Part shown: piece by piece, positions 1-7,244 of the stretch
How the letters are laid out: each line of letters opens with the position of its first letter
Numbering within the stretch: position 1 is the stretch's first letter
Origin: an uncultured Flammeovirgaceae bacterium
GTDB taxonomy: Bacteria > Bacteroidota > Bacteroidia > Cytophagales > Cyclobacteriaceae
Assembly: GCA_937138955.1 (NCBI GenBank)
Contig: CAKZPJ010000855.1
Coordinates: 1 to 14,585 of the forward strand
Direction of reading: 5' to 3'
DNA length: 14,585 nt
Notes under the pieces: generated by a model
Told to the model about the DNA's origin: nothing
Seen by the model: the letters and a program-made list of their open reading frames with translations, nothing else
The model's database searches: none
Made by a program: the position numbers and the translations under genes

Positions 1-139
1 GTTGAAAATCACCGCTAGTAACTCGGTAGTTTTATAAAAACTTTAAACCGCTTCAGTGCCTTAAATATCCACAACAGCCAACTAGAATTTTTTAGTACAG
101 TCTAAAGTATTTTTAACTTCCATTCGTCTTACCTTAAGA

Positions 140-712
140 ATGGAAGATCCTACCGATACGCTGGTGCCTAAACCCTCCCCGCCCAAAATTGTGCAGGTGG
201 TCAAAGATTATGGCAACCGATTGTTTCGCTTTATTCGGGGCCGAGTAGGCTCAGATGAGGATGCAGAAGATATTTTGCAGGAGGTATGGTATCAGTTGAG
301 CCACTCAATCAATATTGAAGAAGTTGAGCAAATCAGCGGATGGCTTTACCGGGTGGCTCGAAATAAAATTGTGGACAAGCACCGCAAGAAAAAGCCAGAA
401 TCGCTGGGCGACTATCAATACGGAGAAGATGGCGAATTTAGCCTGAAAGAAATTCTGCTGGCGGACAATCACAATCCTGAAACCGAATATCTTAAAGAAA
501 TCTTCTGGCAAGAACTGTTCATTGCTTTGGAAGAACTTCCTGAAAACCAGCGACGGGTATTTGTGGAAAACGAACTGGAAGATAAGACTCTGCGGCAGAT
601 TGCGGATGAAACCGGAGAGAAGCTCAAGACCATCATCTCGAGGAAAGGGTACGCCGTAAAACATTTACGCCGCCGATTGGAAACATTGTATCATGAATTT
701 CTATCTTACTAA
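140..712 (+). CDS. ECF-type RNA polymerase sigma factor (sigma-70 family)
   Basis: This 190-residue protein has the two-domain layout of extracytoplasmic-function sigma factors, which redirect RNA polymerase to a small stress or envelope regulon. Region 2 spans about residues 22-86, with the core-binding stretch DAEDILQEVW (41-50) and the -10-reading stretch GWLYRVARNKIVDKHRKKK. Region 4 spans about 123-180, with ALEELPENQRRVF followed by the helix-turn-helix TLRQIADETGEKLKTIISRK. The length is normal for the family. The ATG at 140 is used because it leaves a short, unstructured N-terminal tail before region 2. The next gene starts 9 bp downstream, so the two are probably cotranscribed. That gene encodes a small membrane protein that could be its regulator or target, which is inferred from position only. 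No zinc-type anti-sigma factor is adjacent. The family call is secure; the regulon is unknown. Confidence 0.93.
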   Translation: MEDPTDTLVPKPSPPKIVQVVKDYGNRLFRFIRGRVGSDEDAEDILQEVWYQLSHSINIEEVEQISGWLYRVARNKIVDKHRKKKPESLGDYQYGEDGEFSLKEILLADNHNPETEYLKEIFWQELFIALEELPENQRRVFVENELEDKTLRQIADETGEKLKTIISRKGYAVKHLRRRLETLYHEFLSY

Positions 713-721
713 GATACGCCT

Positions 722-1030
722 ATGACTCCAAAAAAACGTTACCGAGGATTTTTCTTTTTGCTGTTTATTCCGCTGCTAATCGGAGCACTAGCCGGAGTGG
801 TAATGATACTATGGAACGCTATCCTTCCCGATGTATTTGACATTAAGCGGATTACCTACGGGCAGGCGTTAGGATTATTTATTCTGTGCCGGATACTGTT
901 TGGGAATTTCCGTTTCGGGAGAACTCGTCAGGCACCTTGGAAAAAATATAACCGGGGCCGTTGGGGCAATTTGAGTCAGGAGGAAAAAGCTCGATTGAAG
1001 GAAGAATGGCGGAAGCGCTGTAGTCACTAG
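722..1030 (+). CDS. Small two-helix membrane protein, unknown function
   Basis: The 102-residue product has a basic N-terminus (MTPKKRYRG), a long hydrophobic helix at about 10-33 and a second at about 46-61, so it should sit in the inner membrane. A basic linker (GRTRQAPWKKYNRGR) leads to a charged amphipathic C-terminal helix, NLSQEEKARLKEEW, ending WRKRCSH. I do not recognise a named family. It lies 9 bp behind the ECF sigma gene, so it is almost certainly in the same operon. Position suggests a sigma-linked membrane regulator or a first target, but nothing in the sequence proves either. The same C-terminal motif recurs in the next gene (start 1172). A role as a membrane-anchored stress sensor is speculation; that it is a real gene is well supported by spacing and composition. 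Confidence 0.8.
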   Translation: MTPKKRYRGFFFLLFIPLLIGALAGVVMILWNAILPDVFDIKRITYGQALGLFILCRILFGNFRFGRTRQAPWKKYNRGRWGNLSQEEKARLKEEWRKRCSH

Positions 1031-1078
1031 TAATCTTTTTGCCTTGCTCCACATCTAGTTATTTTATCTCCCCTCAGC

Positions 1079-1097
1079 AAGTTTTTCAAAAAAACTT
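1079..1097 (+). terminator. Weak A/T-only hairpin after the sigma/membrane-protein pair
   Basis: AAGTTTTT (1079-1086) and AAAAACTT (1090-1097) are perfect 8-bp inverted arms around a 3-nt loop, 49 bp past the stop of the upstream gene. The stem has only two G/C pairs and the T-run after it is short. It could attenuate transcription between the first two genes and the 1172 gene, but the thermodynamic support is poor. Confidence 0.25.
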
Positions 1098-1171
1098 TTG
1101 ATTCTGTAAAGTAATTTCTGAAGTCGCCCGTCTTCTGCTCTGAAAGATTAATTACACTAAAAACAGAAATC

Positions 1172-1570
1172 ATGTATAAATCATTTTTAAAACTCATTCT
1201 ACTAGGAATTGGCGTAGGCATCGTCTTGTTCGCTTTACCTTTCATACTGAAAGTAGTGCTATTTGTTCTTCTATTCGGAGTGTTGTTTCGTTTCGTCGGC
1301 AGAAGACTTTTCTGGAGCAGGTTCACCCAAGTGGCGTCAGTCCATAATGGATATGGCCACCATGGATATGGCCACCGTGGATACGACCACCGAAGGCACT
1401 ACTCTCGTGGGTACAGTCGTCGTAGATCAGAATCTGAATTGCATCCGGCGTTTGCCGATACTATCCGCAATATGTCGGATGAAGAGTACGATTCACTTCG
1501 GCAAAAGCTGGACGATGACCGAACAGATACAGCAGATTCTGCGAACAAGACTACTATCGAAATTCAGTAG
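1172..1570 (+). CDS. Small membrane protein with His/Gly/Tyr-rich repeat, unknown function
   Basis: The 132-residue product starts with a nearly continuous hydrophobic block at about 5-42, long enough for two helices with a tight turn near ALPF. A basic patch (FVGRRLFWSR) follows. Residues 58-84 are rich in His, Gly, Tyr and Arg and contain three GY(G/D)H(H/R) units in tandem. The C-terminal part (from about 88) is acidic and helical with IRNMSDEEYDSLRQKL, matching the C-terminal motif of the gene at 722. His/Gly/Tyr-rich segments can bind metal or lipid headgroups, but no function is assigned. It lies 102 bp upstream of the Hsp20 gene on the same strand and 141 bp downstream of the sigma operon, so a shared stress regulon is plausible. 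The ATG at 1172 precedes the membrane helix directly and is the natural start. Confidence 0.75.
   Translation: MYKSFLKLILLGIGVGIVLFALPFILKVVLFVLLFGVLFRFVGRRLFWSRFTQVASVHNGYGHHGYGHRGYDHRRHYSRGYSRRRSESELHPAFADTIRNMSDEEYDSLRQKLDDDRTDTADSANKTTIEIQ
1349..1393 (+). repeat. Three 15-bp tandem repeats in the His-rich segment
   Basis: Units GGATATGGCCACCAT, GGATATGGCCACCGT and GGATACGACCACCGA follow one another in frame and encode GYGHH, GYGHR and GYDHR (residues 60-74 of the 1172 gene). The first two differ at one base. They probably arose by slippage and could vary in copy number between strains. Confidence 0.85.
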
Positions 1571-1672
1571 AACCTGACTGAGCGAATGGCACTGCCAAAA
1601 AACTCGGTTGCACCCGGAAGCTCAATAAGCTCCAGAATAAAAATTTCATTAACCAATTAAATTGAAATAATC

Positions 1673-2110
1673 ATGTACAGAAGAAATTATAAAAATCAGG
1701 GTGGTACTACCTACAAGAAATACGCACCCTTTATTGACGCTGAGTTTTGGGAAGGTATGCGGGGCGGATTCTTGCGCCGACCAAAATACAATGTCCCACT
1801 CAATATCGCCGAAACGGATACCAACTACGAAGTTCATGTTTACGCCGTAGGCTTTGACAAGGAAAATATTTCCATAACGGTAGAAGACGATGTGTTGTGG
1901 ATTCGGGGTACTCGTACCATTGATCGAGACAATCCACCTAAATTCAAACGACAGGAATTTCCGGTCAAGCATTTTGAGCGGGTAGTCAGCTTATACGGAC
2001 AGGTAGATACGAGCCAGATTACGGCTCGGCAGGAAGGTGCCGTACTAATTATCAGCTTACCTAAACTACCCGAAGCTCAATCTTCAACTAAAGATGTGAA
2101 AATTGATTAG
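1673..2110 (+). CDS. Hsp20 / alpha-crystallin family small heat-shock protein
   Basis: This ATP-independent holdase chaperone binds unfolding proteins and forms cytoplasmic oligomers. The 145-residue length is typical. A short N-terminal arm (1-40, with FWEGMRGGF) precedes the alpha-crystallin domain at about 41-131, beginning VPLNIAETDTNYEVHVYAVG. The domain includes the strand VLWIRGTR and ends with the hallmark ARQEGAVLIISLPK, equivalent to the A-x-x-x-n-G-V-L signature. The C-terminal V-K-I (142-144) fits the I/V-x-I/V motif that docks into a neighbouring subunit. The start at 1673 follows an A-rich leader with no clear Shine-Dalgarno. No CIRCE-type inverted repeat is present upstream, so HrcA control is unlikely. 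The upstream sigma factor is a possible regulator. The last 23 bp overlap the convergent lipoprotein gene. Confidence 0.95.
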   Translation: MYRRNYKNQGGTTYKKYAPFIDAEFWEGMRGGFLRRPKYNVPLNIAETDTNYEVHVYAVGFDKENISITVEDDVLWIRGTRTIDRDNPPKFKRQEFPVKHFERVVSLYGQVDTSQITARQEGAVLIISLPKLPEAQSSTKDVKID

Positions 2111-2750
2111 CAGGCGAAGGCTCTAAATCAATAAAATCAGAAAGGCGACAAGCAATAGTTGCCTTTTTTATGTCTTCAATAGAGATATCGACTTGATCGA
2201 AAGCAATCCAAGTTCCTCTATTGCCAACTACTTTCCAGGTTTGATCTTTTCTTGATAAGAAGTATAAAGCTCCATATCCACATTCACCTCCACATACGAA
2301 CGTAACATATACTACTGCCCTATTTCTTTGTTTATTAAAAGCTAGATCAGAAAATGAAATGACACCATCAATATCATCCTCATGAATTTCATCAGATTCT
2401 TGGTTTGGAATTAAAAAGAATTCGCCAACTTGACCTAGTTTAAATGGTAAATCATTTTCATCTTTTATATCAACAGCTTCAACAACTAGCTTTTTCCATC
2501 CTTCTCCTTTAGGAATTTCAGCTTCGTATTCGCTCTCCCAATCAAGATTCAAGATTCTTTCAATATCGAGGTGATCTTTACTCAGCTTTCCAATTACAAA
2601 CTTCTTTGTCCCATAATAACGAGTATAAGATGAGGCAAAACTATCAACATCATTGAGCAGCAGAGTAAGAATTTGTTCTAAATCCTTTTCCTTCTGACCA
2701 CCCGAAGTACAACCAACGATAGCCAACAAAAAAACCAGCATGTGCTTCAT
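2088..2750 (-). CDS. Lipoprotein of unknown function (CGxxCG-type domain)
   Basis: The 220-residue product opens with a lipoprotein signal, hydrophobic MLVFLLAIVG followed by Cys14 in the lipobox I-V-G-C, so it should be lipidated and membrane-anchored. The mature part is acidic. Residues about 130-176 (ISFSDLAFNKQRNRAVVYVT, then CGGECGYG with Cys153 and Cys157, then LSRKDQTWKVV) resemble a loose family of Bacteroidota hypothetical proteins in which newly synthesised sequence of the kind 'growing use of VYV, CG..CG.G, K.g.WkVv' ends the protein. The pattern is from memory, not a search. Here about 36 further residues follow that core, read antisense to the hsp20 terminator and the last codons of hsp20. 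Two sampled 60-base lines have only 30-33% G+C against about 48% in the next gene, hinting at later acquisition. Function unknown. Confidence 0.75.
   Translation of the reverse strand: MKHMLVFLLAIVGCTSGGQKEKDLEQILTLLLNDVDSFASSYTRYYGTKKFVIGKLSKDHLDIERILNLDWESEYEAEIPKGEGWKKLVVEAVDIKDENDLPFKLGQVGEFFLIPNQESDEIHEDDIDGVISFSDLAFNKQRNRAVVYVTFVCGGECGYGALYFLSRKDQTWKVVGNRGTWIAFDQVDISIEDIKKATIACRLSDFIDLEPSPANQFSHL
2141..2170 (+). terminator. Rho-independent terminator of hsp20
   Basis: AAAGGCGAC (2141-2149) pairs with GTTGCCTTT (2158-2166), nine pairs with one G-T wobble, around the 8-nt loop AAGCAATA. A run of T follows, starting inside the second arm (TTTTTT to 2169). It lies 31 bp after the hsp20 stop and reads in the plus direction. 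The whole element sits inside the coding sequence of the opposing lipoprotein gene, where it encodes about residues 194-204. Confidence 0.7.
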
Positions 2751-2794
2751 CTCAGTATTTTTACGTCAGATACAGCGCTAACTATCAATTGTCC

Positions 2795-2815
2795 ATCCCG
2801 GAACCTGTCCGGGAT
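2795..2815. repeat. REP-like perfect palindrome between two minus-strand genes
   Basis: ATCCCGGA (2795-2802) and TCCGGGAT (2808-2815) are perfect 8-bp arms around the 5-nt loop ACCTG. The G+C-rich stem stands out in an AT-rich 81-bp gap. It lies just past the stop of the acyltransferase gene on the minus strand, but no T-run follows on either strand, so it is not a textbook intrinsic terminator. The form (short CCGGA/TCCGG palindrome in intergenic DNA) resembles REP-type dispersed palindromes; it could also protect the 3' end of the pyrF transcript. Confidence 0.6.
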
Positions 2816-2831
2816 CACTTATTCAACTAAA

Positions 2832-3938
2832 TCAGACCTTAATAAACACCCGACGTTGGTAGAGCCAGTAGCACAGATACCAGTTGATAGCGAGAGCACC
2901 TAACGAAGCACCGATAGCTAATGTAGTGGCATTGGCTCCCAGCCATCTTAAGATATCATTAGTGAAGATAGCAGCAAAACCATTGATAAAACCGTAGCCT
3001 AGTGTTTGGGTCACCATGTAAATGAAGATAGAATTCATCCCGACTACGCTGAAGAAGAAAACTCCTCGTCGGTAGCCCTTTACATCTACAATCCAGTAAA
3101 GCGCTGCTAATACCAACAAGCACCAACCGCCGCTGGCAAAAGTGAATGAAGTAGTGGCAATGCGCTTAATAATTGGAGCAAGACCTAGCCAATCCATCCC
3201 GTAACCTACTACCAAGGCAATTAGCCCTGCTATTACCAACGGTTTGATTTTCTCAGCAGCACTGCGTTGAGAAATCAGAATTTTTCCGGCTACTACTCCC
3301 CAGATTGTGTGCGCTGCTGTGGGCAGAAAGTTAATTACCACCCAGCCACCGTTGTTGATCTTTCCCATGAGTACCATATCCATCCAGGAACCAAAATTCT
3401 CGCCCTGCACAAAAGGCTGGTTAAATCCTTCCAGTAGCACCAACCGGTAAAGTAGCTCAGTGAATAGCAACAAACCCAGTGATACAGCAATTTGCGTCTT
3501 CAGCGAATAACGGAACAGGAAAAAGGCAATCAGAATAGTGAAGGCCAGTTGGGTAAGTACGTTCCACAGTTCCCAGACAATCTTTTCGCTATATACGCAG
3601 TGCAACAGCACTCCTAAAAAGAACAAAATAATACAACGGCGAATAATGTGGCTGCGCGTTTTGGGCCAATCTTTCGGATTCTGAGCACGCTTAGTAAGTG
3701 AAAAAACCATAGCTTCTCCTACAATGAACATGAAGAAGGGCTGCACCAGATCCCAAAAGCGTAGACCATTCCAGGGATGATGATGAAATTGCATTGCCAG
3801 GGCATGAACGAATGAACCTTCCGCTGTGTATTCTAACATGTGATGATAAAGCTCAGTAGTTTCGGCTACCAGCAGAAACATGGTAGCTCCCCGAAATAAA
3901 TCGAGCGATAGTAGTCGTTGGCCAGGGTCGGTTTTCAT
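2832..3938 (-). CDS. DUF5009 / HGSNAT-like integral membrane acyltransferase
   Basis: The 368-residue product is a polytopic membrane protein with roughly ten hydrophobic segments. It begins with the family signature [13 protein letters not shown] (8-20) and contains [19 protein letters not shown] (51-69) followed by MFIVGEAM, both typical of bacterial relatives of heparan-alpha-glucosaminide N-acetyltransferase (DUF1624/DUF5009). Eukaryotic members move an acetyl group from acetyl-CoA across the membrane onto a sugar amine. The histidine cluster at 52-54 is a candidate for acyl handling, and the bacterial substrate is unknown. The ATG overlaps the pyrF stop by 4 bp (ATGA), so translation is probably coupled to pyrF. 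That link to pyrimidine synthesis has no obvious biochemical reason. The length is normal and no truncation is seen. The family assignment is firm; the function is inferred. Confidence 0.88.
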   Translation of the reverse strand: MKTDPGQRLLSLDLFRGATMFLLVAETTELYHHMLEYTAEGSFVHALAMQFHHHPWNGLRFWDLVQPFFMFIVGEAMVFSLTKRAQNPKDWPKTRSHIIRRCIILFFLGVLLHCVYSEKIVWELWNVLTQLAFTILIAFFLFRYSLKTQIAVSLGLLLFTELLYRLVLLEGFNQPFVQGENFGSWMDMVLMGKINNGGWVVINFLPTAAHTIWGVVAGKILISQRSAAEKIKPLVIAGLIALVVGYGMDWLGLAPIIKRIATTSFTFASGGWCLLVLAALYWIVDVKGYRRGVFFFSVVGMNSIFIYMVTQTLGYGFINGFAAIFTNDILRWLGANATTLAIGASLGALAINWYLCYWLYQRRVFIKV

Positions 3939-4750
3939 AGGTTATTGAGCAATTCTGCCATCTGCTGTTGTAATTTCTTCGCTGCATTCCTGGCCTGTTC
4001 GGCAAAGTCTTCCCTCGAACTGGCGTAGATAATACCGCGAGCCGAGTTGACCAGCAAGCCGCAGCGGTCGTTCATTCCGCAGCGGGCTACTTCTTCCAAA
4101 CTTCCTCCCTGGGCGCCTACCCCCGGCACCAGTAGAAAATGATTGGGTACAACCTTCCGAATCTCCGCTAGTTTTTCTGCCTGCGTGGCGCCTACCACGT
4201 ACATAATCTGCTCTGCCGACCCCCAGTTCTGACTAGTTTTAAGCACCTGCTGATACAGCGGAGTCTGGGCATCATCTACCGGCAAATGCTGAAAGTCGTG
4301 ACTGCCCTGGTTAGAGGTAAGCGCCAGCAGTATCACCCACTTCCCGGCGTGTTGTAAAAAGGGAGTCACCGAATCTTCGCCCATGTAGGGGGCTACGGTA
4401 ATGGAGTCAAAATCGTAGGTTTCAAAGAAGGTGCGAGCGTAGCGAGACGAAGTATTACCAATATCTCCCCGTTTAGCGTCAGCAATGGTGAAAAAATCAT
4501 TCGGAATGTAATCCAGCGTCTTCCGCAGGCTTTCCCAACCCTTTGCTCCCAGCGATTCATAAAACGCGATATTAGGTTTATAGGCAATGCAGTAGTCGGC
4601 CGTAGCATCAATAATCTGTCTATTAAACGCGAAGATTGGGTCTTCCTCACTATGTAGGTGTCGCGGAATTTTCGCTAGATCGGGATCTAACCCCACACAT
4701 AAAAAGGATTGTTTTTGCTGAATGAGTCGGAATAAGTCAGTTTGGGTCAT
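3935..4750 (-). CDS. pyrF: Orotidine 5'-phosphate decarboxylase (type 2 form)
   Basis: PyrF decarboxylates OMP to UMP, the last step of de novo pyrimidine synthesis, in the cytoplasm. The 271-residue length and motif arrangement fit the longer, type 2 form common in Bacteroidota. [13 protein letters not shown] (17-29) forms the first strand with the substrate aspartate. [13 protein letters not shown] (56-68) follows. [10 protein letters not shown] (91-100) carries the catalytic Asp-Lys-Asp set with Lys93. [10 protein letters not shown] and [12 protein letters not shown] supply the phosphate-binding end of the barrel. The start at 4750 gives the usual N-terminus [14 protein letters not shown]. 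It is the first gene of a two-gene minus-strand operon, overlapping the acyltransferase by 4 bp. It faces the S9 peptidase gene across a 178-bp divergent gap that contains a 16-bp palindrome. Confidence 0.96.
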   Translation of the reverse strand: MTQTDLFRLIQQKQSFLCVGLDPDLAKIPRHLHSEEDPIFAFNRQIIDATADYCIAYKPNIAFYESLGAKGWESLRKTLDYIPNDFFTIADAKRGDIGNTSSRYARTFFETYDFDSITVAPYMGEDSVTPFLQHAGKWVILLALTSNQGSHDFQHLPVDDAQTPLYQQVLKTSQNWGSAEQIMYVVGATQAEKLAEIRKVVPNHFLLVPGVGAQGGSLEEVARCGMNDRCGLLVNSARGIIYASSREDFAEQARNAAKKLQQQMAELLNNL

Positions 4751-4815
4751 TGTAGTAGTTTCAAATACTTGGTTCCGCTAAAATACATTTTTCTGTACGA
4801 GTTAATATATGAATA

Positions 4816-4831
4816 CGGCTAGTACTAGCCG
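4816..4831. promoter_or_regulatory. Perfect 16-bp palindrome in the pyrF/peptidase divergent gap
   Basis: CGGCTAGTACTAGCCG is identical to its own reverse complement. AAT at 4812-4814 and ATT at 4832-4834 extend the symmetry if one A is bulged. It lies 66 bp upstream of pyrF and 98 bp upstream of the peptidase ATG, between divergent genes, where a terminator would have no use. A dimeric regulator's operator is the simplest explanation; the regulator is unknown. Confidence 0.4.
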
Positions 4832-4928
4832 ATTATACACTTTCACCTAGAAGATAGAGGCACTTTAGTAACTTCATTGTAAATTGACCATGCTACCTGA
4901 TTGTCTAACCTACTATTATTATAGCTCA

Positions 4929-6962
4929 ATGACCAAAGTCACGCTTTCTCTATTATTTGTTTTCACTATTTCACACCTTACCCAAGCTCAACCAACCAAA
5001 CCAGCTTTTTCTCGGATGGATGTTTTTGAGCTGGAATGGGTTACTTCGCCGCAAATTTCTCCCGACGGCAGCACAGTTGTCTACGAGCGTCGAGGGATGG
5101 ATATTATGAAAGACCGAAAGACCTCTAGCCTGTGGCTTATGAGTTCCAATGGTCAATCGCACTACAAACTTACTAGTCGGGAAGTGAATGAATCTAGCCC
5201 TAGTTGGTCACCCGACGGTAGCCGGGTTGCGTTTGTTAGCTCGGCGGAAGGTCACGGTTCAGAGGTTTACGTCTACTGGGTAAAGACTAATAAATTAGCC
5301 CGCCTCACTCAAACGGAGCGTTCTCCGTCTAATCTAAGCTGGTCGCCTGACGGTAAATACATTGCCTTTTCTATGCTAGTACCGGAAAAAGCTCCTGCGT
5401 TGGTAAGTCCACCACCCAAACCTAAAGGTGCGGAATGGGCCGAGCATCCAAGAGTAACTACCCGCCTAAAACACGAATCAGATGGCTCAGGCTACATTGA
5501 GCCAGGCTACAGTCAGTACTTTGTGCTACCCGCTGATGGGGGTACAGCTCGGCAGATTACCCAGGGAGAGTTTCAGCATCGTTCTAAACCAGTGTGGACC
5601 AAGGATGGGCAGTCTCTGATTTTTTCTTCCAACCGTAACAATAACTGGGAATACGATTTCCGCAACTCTGAGATATACCGCGTCAGCATTGCCAATGGAC
5701 AAGTAGAAACGCTTACCGACCGAAATGGTCCGGATGAAGAACCCGCAATTTCTTCCGACGGCAGCCAGATTTTATACGTAGGGTTGGATGACCAAATGCA
5801 GACCTATCAGATAAGTAACGCCTACATTATGGATGCTGATGGCTCTAATAAAAAACAGATTCCGCTGGAGCTAGATCGCAGTGTTAGCAATCCAGTCTGG
5901 GCAGCGGACGGCAAGGGTTTCTATTTCCAGTACGATGATAAGGGAAACACCAAAATTGGCTACGCTACCCTGAACGGTAAATCTGAGGTGGTAACGGGTA
6001 ATCTGGGCGGTACTTCTATTGGCCGTCCGTACGGAGGGGGTTCGTACAGTGTTGCCAATAACGGCACTATTGTGTTTACACATACTACCCCCTATCATCC
6101 TTCTGAGTTAGCGATGGTTACTAAAGGAAAAGAGGCTCAGCAGATGACGCAGCTTAACGAGGATTTACTGGATTATCGGCAGTTGGGAGAAGTAGAAGAA
6201 ATCTGGTATAAATCTAGCGTAGACGATCGGGATGTGCAGGGCTGGATGATAAAGCCACCTACTTTTAATCCGAATAAGAAATATCCGCTGTTGGTAGAAA
6301 ACCACGGTGGACCGATCTCAAACTATGGTGACCGTTTTTCTCCCGAATTGCAACTTATGGCGGCGGACGGATACGTAGTGTTTTACCCCAATCCGCGTGG
6401 TAGTACCAGCTACGGCGAAGAATTTGGCAACTTACTCTACCACAACTACCCGGGAGACGACTACCACGACGTGATGGACGGCGTAGATGCGATGATTGAC
6501 CAAGGCTTCATTGCTGAAGACAGCCTATTTGTGACTGGCGGTAGTGCCGGAGGCATTATGACCGCCTGGATGATAGGGAAAAATAACCGCTTCCGAGCCG
6601 CTGCCGTGGTGAAACCCGTAATGAACTGGATCAGTAAAACCCTGACGGCGGACAACTACTACGGTTACGCTAACTCTCGCTTTCCCGGTCAACCTTGGGA
6701 GAATATAGAAACCTATATGAAGTTCTCTCCAGTGTCGTTAGTGGGCAATATTGAAACTCCTACGCTAGTAATGGTGGGCACTGCCGACCTGCGTACTCCG
6801 CTATCCGAAGCTAAACAGCTCTACCACGCCCTAAAAATTCGGCAAAAAGAAACTGCGCTGGTAGAAATTCCTGGAGCTTATCATCTCATTGCCAACCGCC
6901 CCAGCCAGTTAATTACCAAAGTCGATCATATCCTGGCTTGGTTTGAAAAGTATCGGGATTGA
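4929..6962 (+). CDS. Secreted S9 family (prolyl oligopeptidase/acylaminoacyl) peptidase
   Basis: A serine peptidase exported by a signal peptide (MTKVTLSLLF, hydrophobic to about residue 16, cleavage near TQA-QPT). The start at 4929 is chosen because the upstream in-frame ATG (4890) and TTG (4884) would put a Tyr-rich tail before the signal. The N-terminal half is a TolB/WD-like propeller: repeated S-x-DG-x-x-[IVL]-x-[FY] blades, for example SPDGSTVVYE, SPDGSRVAFVS, SPDGKYIAFS, TKDGQSLIFSS and SSDGSQILYVG. The C-terminal alpha/beta-hydrolase domain has NHGGP for the oxyanion region, nucleophile Ser539 in GGSAGG, Asp620 in GTADLRTP and His652 in GAYHL. The triad is complete and the 677-residue length is normal. 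It probably degrades proline-containing or N-blocked peptides in the periplasm. No operon partner is evident; the downstream 45 bp has no clear terminator. Confidence 0.94.
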   Translation: MTKVTLSLLFVFTISHLTQAQPTKPAFSRMDVFELEWVTSPQISPDGSTVVYERRGMDIMKDRKTSSLWLMSSNGQSHYKLTSREVNESSPSWSPDGSRVAFVSSAEGHGSEVYVYWVKTNKLARLTQTERSPSNLSWSPDGKYIAFSMLVPEKAPALVSPPPKPKGAEWAEHPRVTTRLKHESDGSGYIEPGYSQYFVLPADGGTARQITQGEFQHRSKPVWTKDGQSLIFSSNRNNNWEYDFRNSEIYRVSIANGQVETLTDRNGPDEEPAISSDGSQILYVGLDDQMQTYQISNAYIMDADGSNKKQIPLELDRSVSNPVWAADGKGFYFQYDDKGNTKIGYATLNGKSEVVTGNLGGTSIGRPYGGGSYSVANNGTIVFTHTTPYHPSELAMVTKGKEAQQMTQLNEDLLDYRQLGEVEEIWYKSSVDDRDVQGWMIKPPTFNPNKKYPLLVENHGGPISNYGDRFSPELQLMAADGYVVFYPNPRGSTSYGEEFGNLLYHNYPGDDYHDVMDGVDAMIDQGFIAEDSLFVTGGSAGGIMTAWMIGKNNRFRAAAVVKPVMNWISKTLTADNYYGYANSRFPGQPWENIETYMKFSPVSLVGNIETPTLVMVGTADLRTPLSEAKQLYHALKIRQKETALVEIPGAYHLIANRPSQLITKVDHILAWFEKYRD

Positions 6963-7007
6963 AGGTGAGAGCAGACTTCCTGTTAATAAAGCGATTTGCG
7001 TTTGTAA

Positions 7008-7232
7008 CGTAATCAGTATGGTGAGTGTGAGTTCGATGGTATTGATGATAATAAAACCTTCAGCAAAATTACCAATGGAAATTTCGGTATTCGGTTAGCA
7101 AAGTCAGATCGTATATCGACTAATTTTAGAGCAGTGCCGCAAGGTACTCCTAAAGATATGACTGATATTTGTATCTACAGAGATACGAAATACTGGTTCT
7201 CAACCGCTGAAATTGTCGAAGAACGTATTTAG
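7008..7232 (+). pseudogene. Startless gene remnant (C-terminal part of an unidentified protein)
   Basis: An uninterrupted 74-codon frame runs from just after a stop at 7005 to TAG at 7230-7232. It reads like real protein: it begins RNQYGECEFDGIDDN, continues through KITNGNFGIRLAKSDRIS and ends DTKYWFSTAEIVEERI. It has no ATG or TTG, the only GTG is at 7134 and the only ATG at 7158, so it lacks a usable start. The simplest reading is the 3' end of a gene whose 5' part was lost by deletion. It ends 12 bp before the Gfo/Idh gene, so the lost gene may once have been its operon partner. I do not recognise the family. A translational start at a rare codon such as ATT cannot be excluded. Confidence 0.5.
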
Positions 7233-7244
7233 AATATAAATCCT

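Noticed and set aside
305..664. Minus-strand open frame of 119 codons opposite the first sigma gene
   Set aside because: It lies wholly antisense to a clear sigma factor and has a Phe-rich composition typical of a shadow frame.
1027..1326. Minus-strand open frame of 99 codons over the gap and the 1172 gene
   Set aside because: It overlaps the hydrophobic start of the 1172 gene in antisense and has no protein-like features.
1263..1577. Plus-strand second frame inside the 1172 gene
   Set aside because: Its repeats are just the 15-bp tandem units read in another frame, and the 1172 frame has a better start and membrane segment.
1649..1972. Minus-strand open frame opposite hsp20
   Set aside because: It is antisense to a well-defined alpha-crystallin gene.
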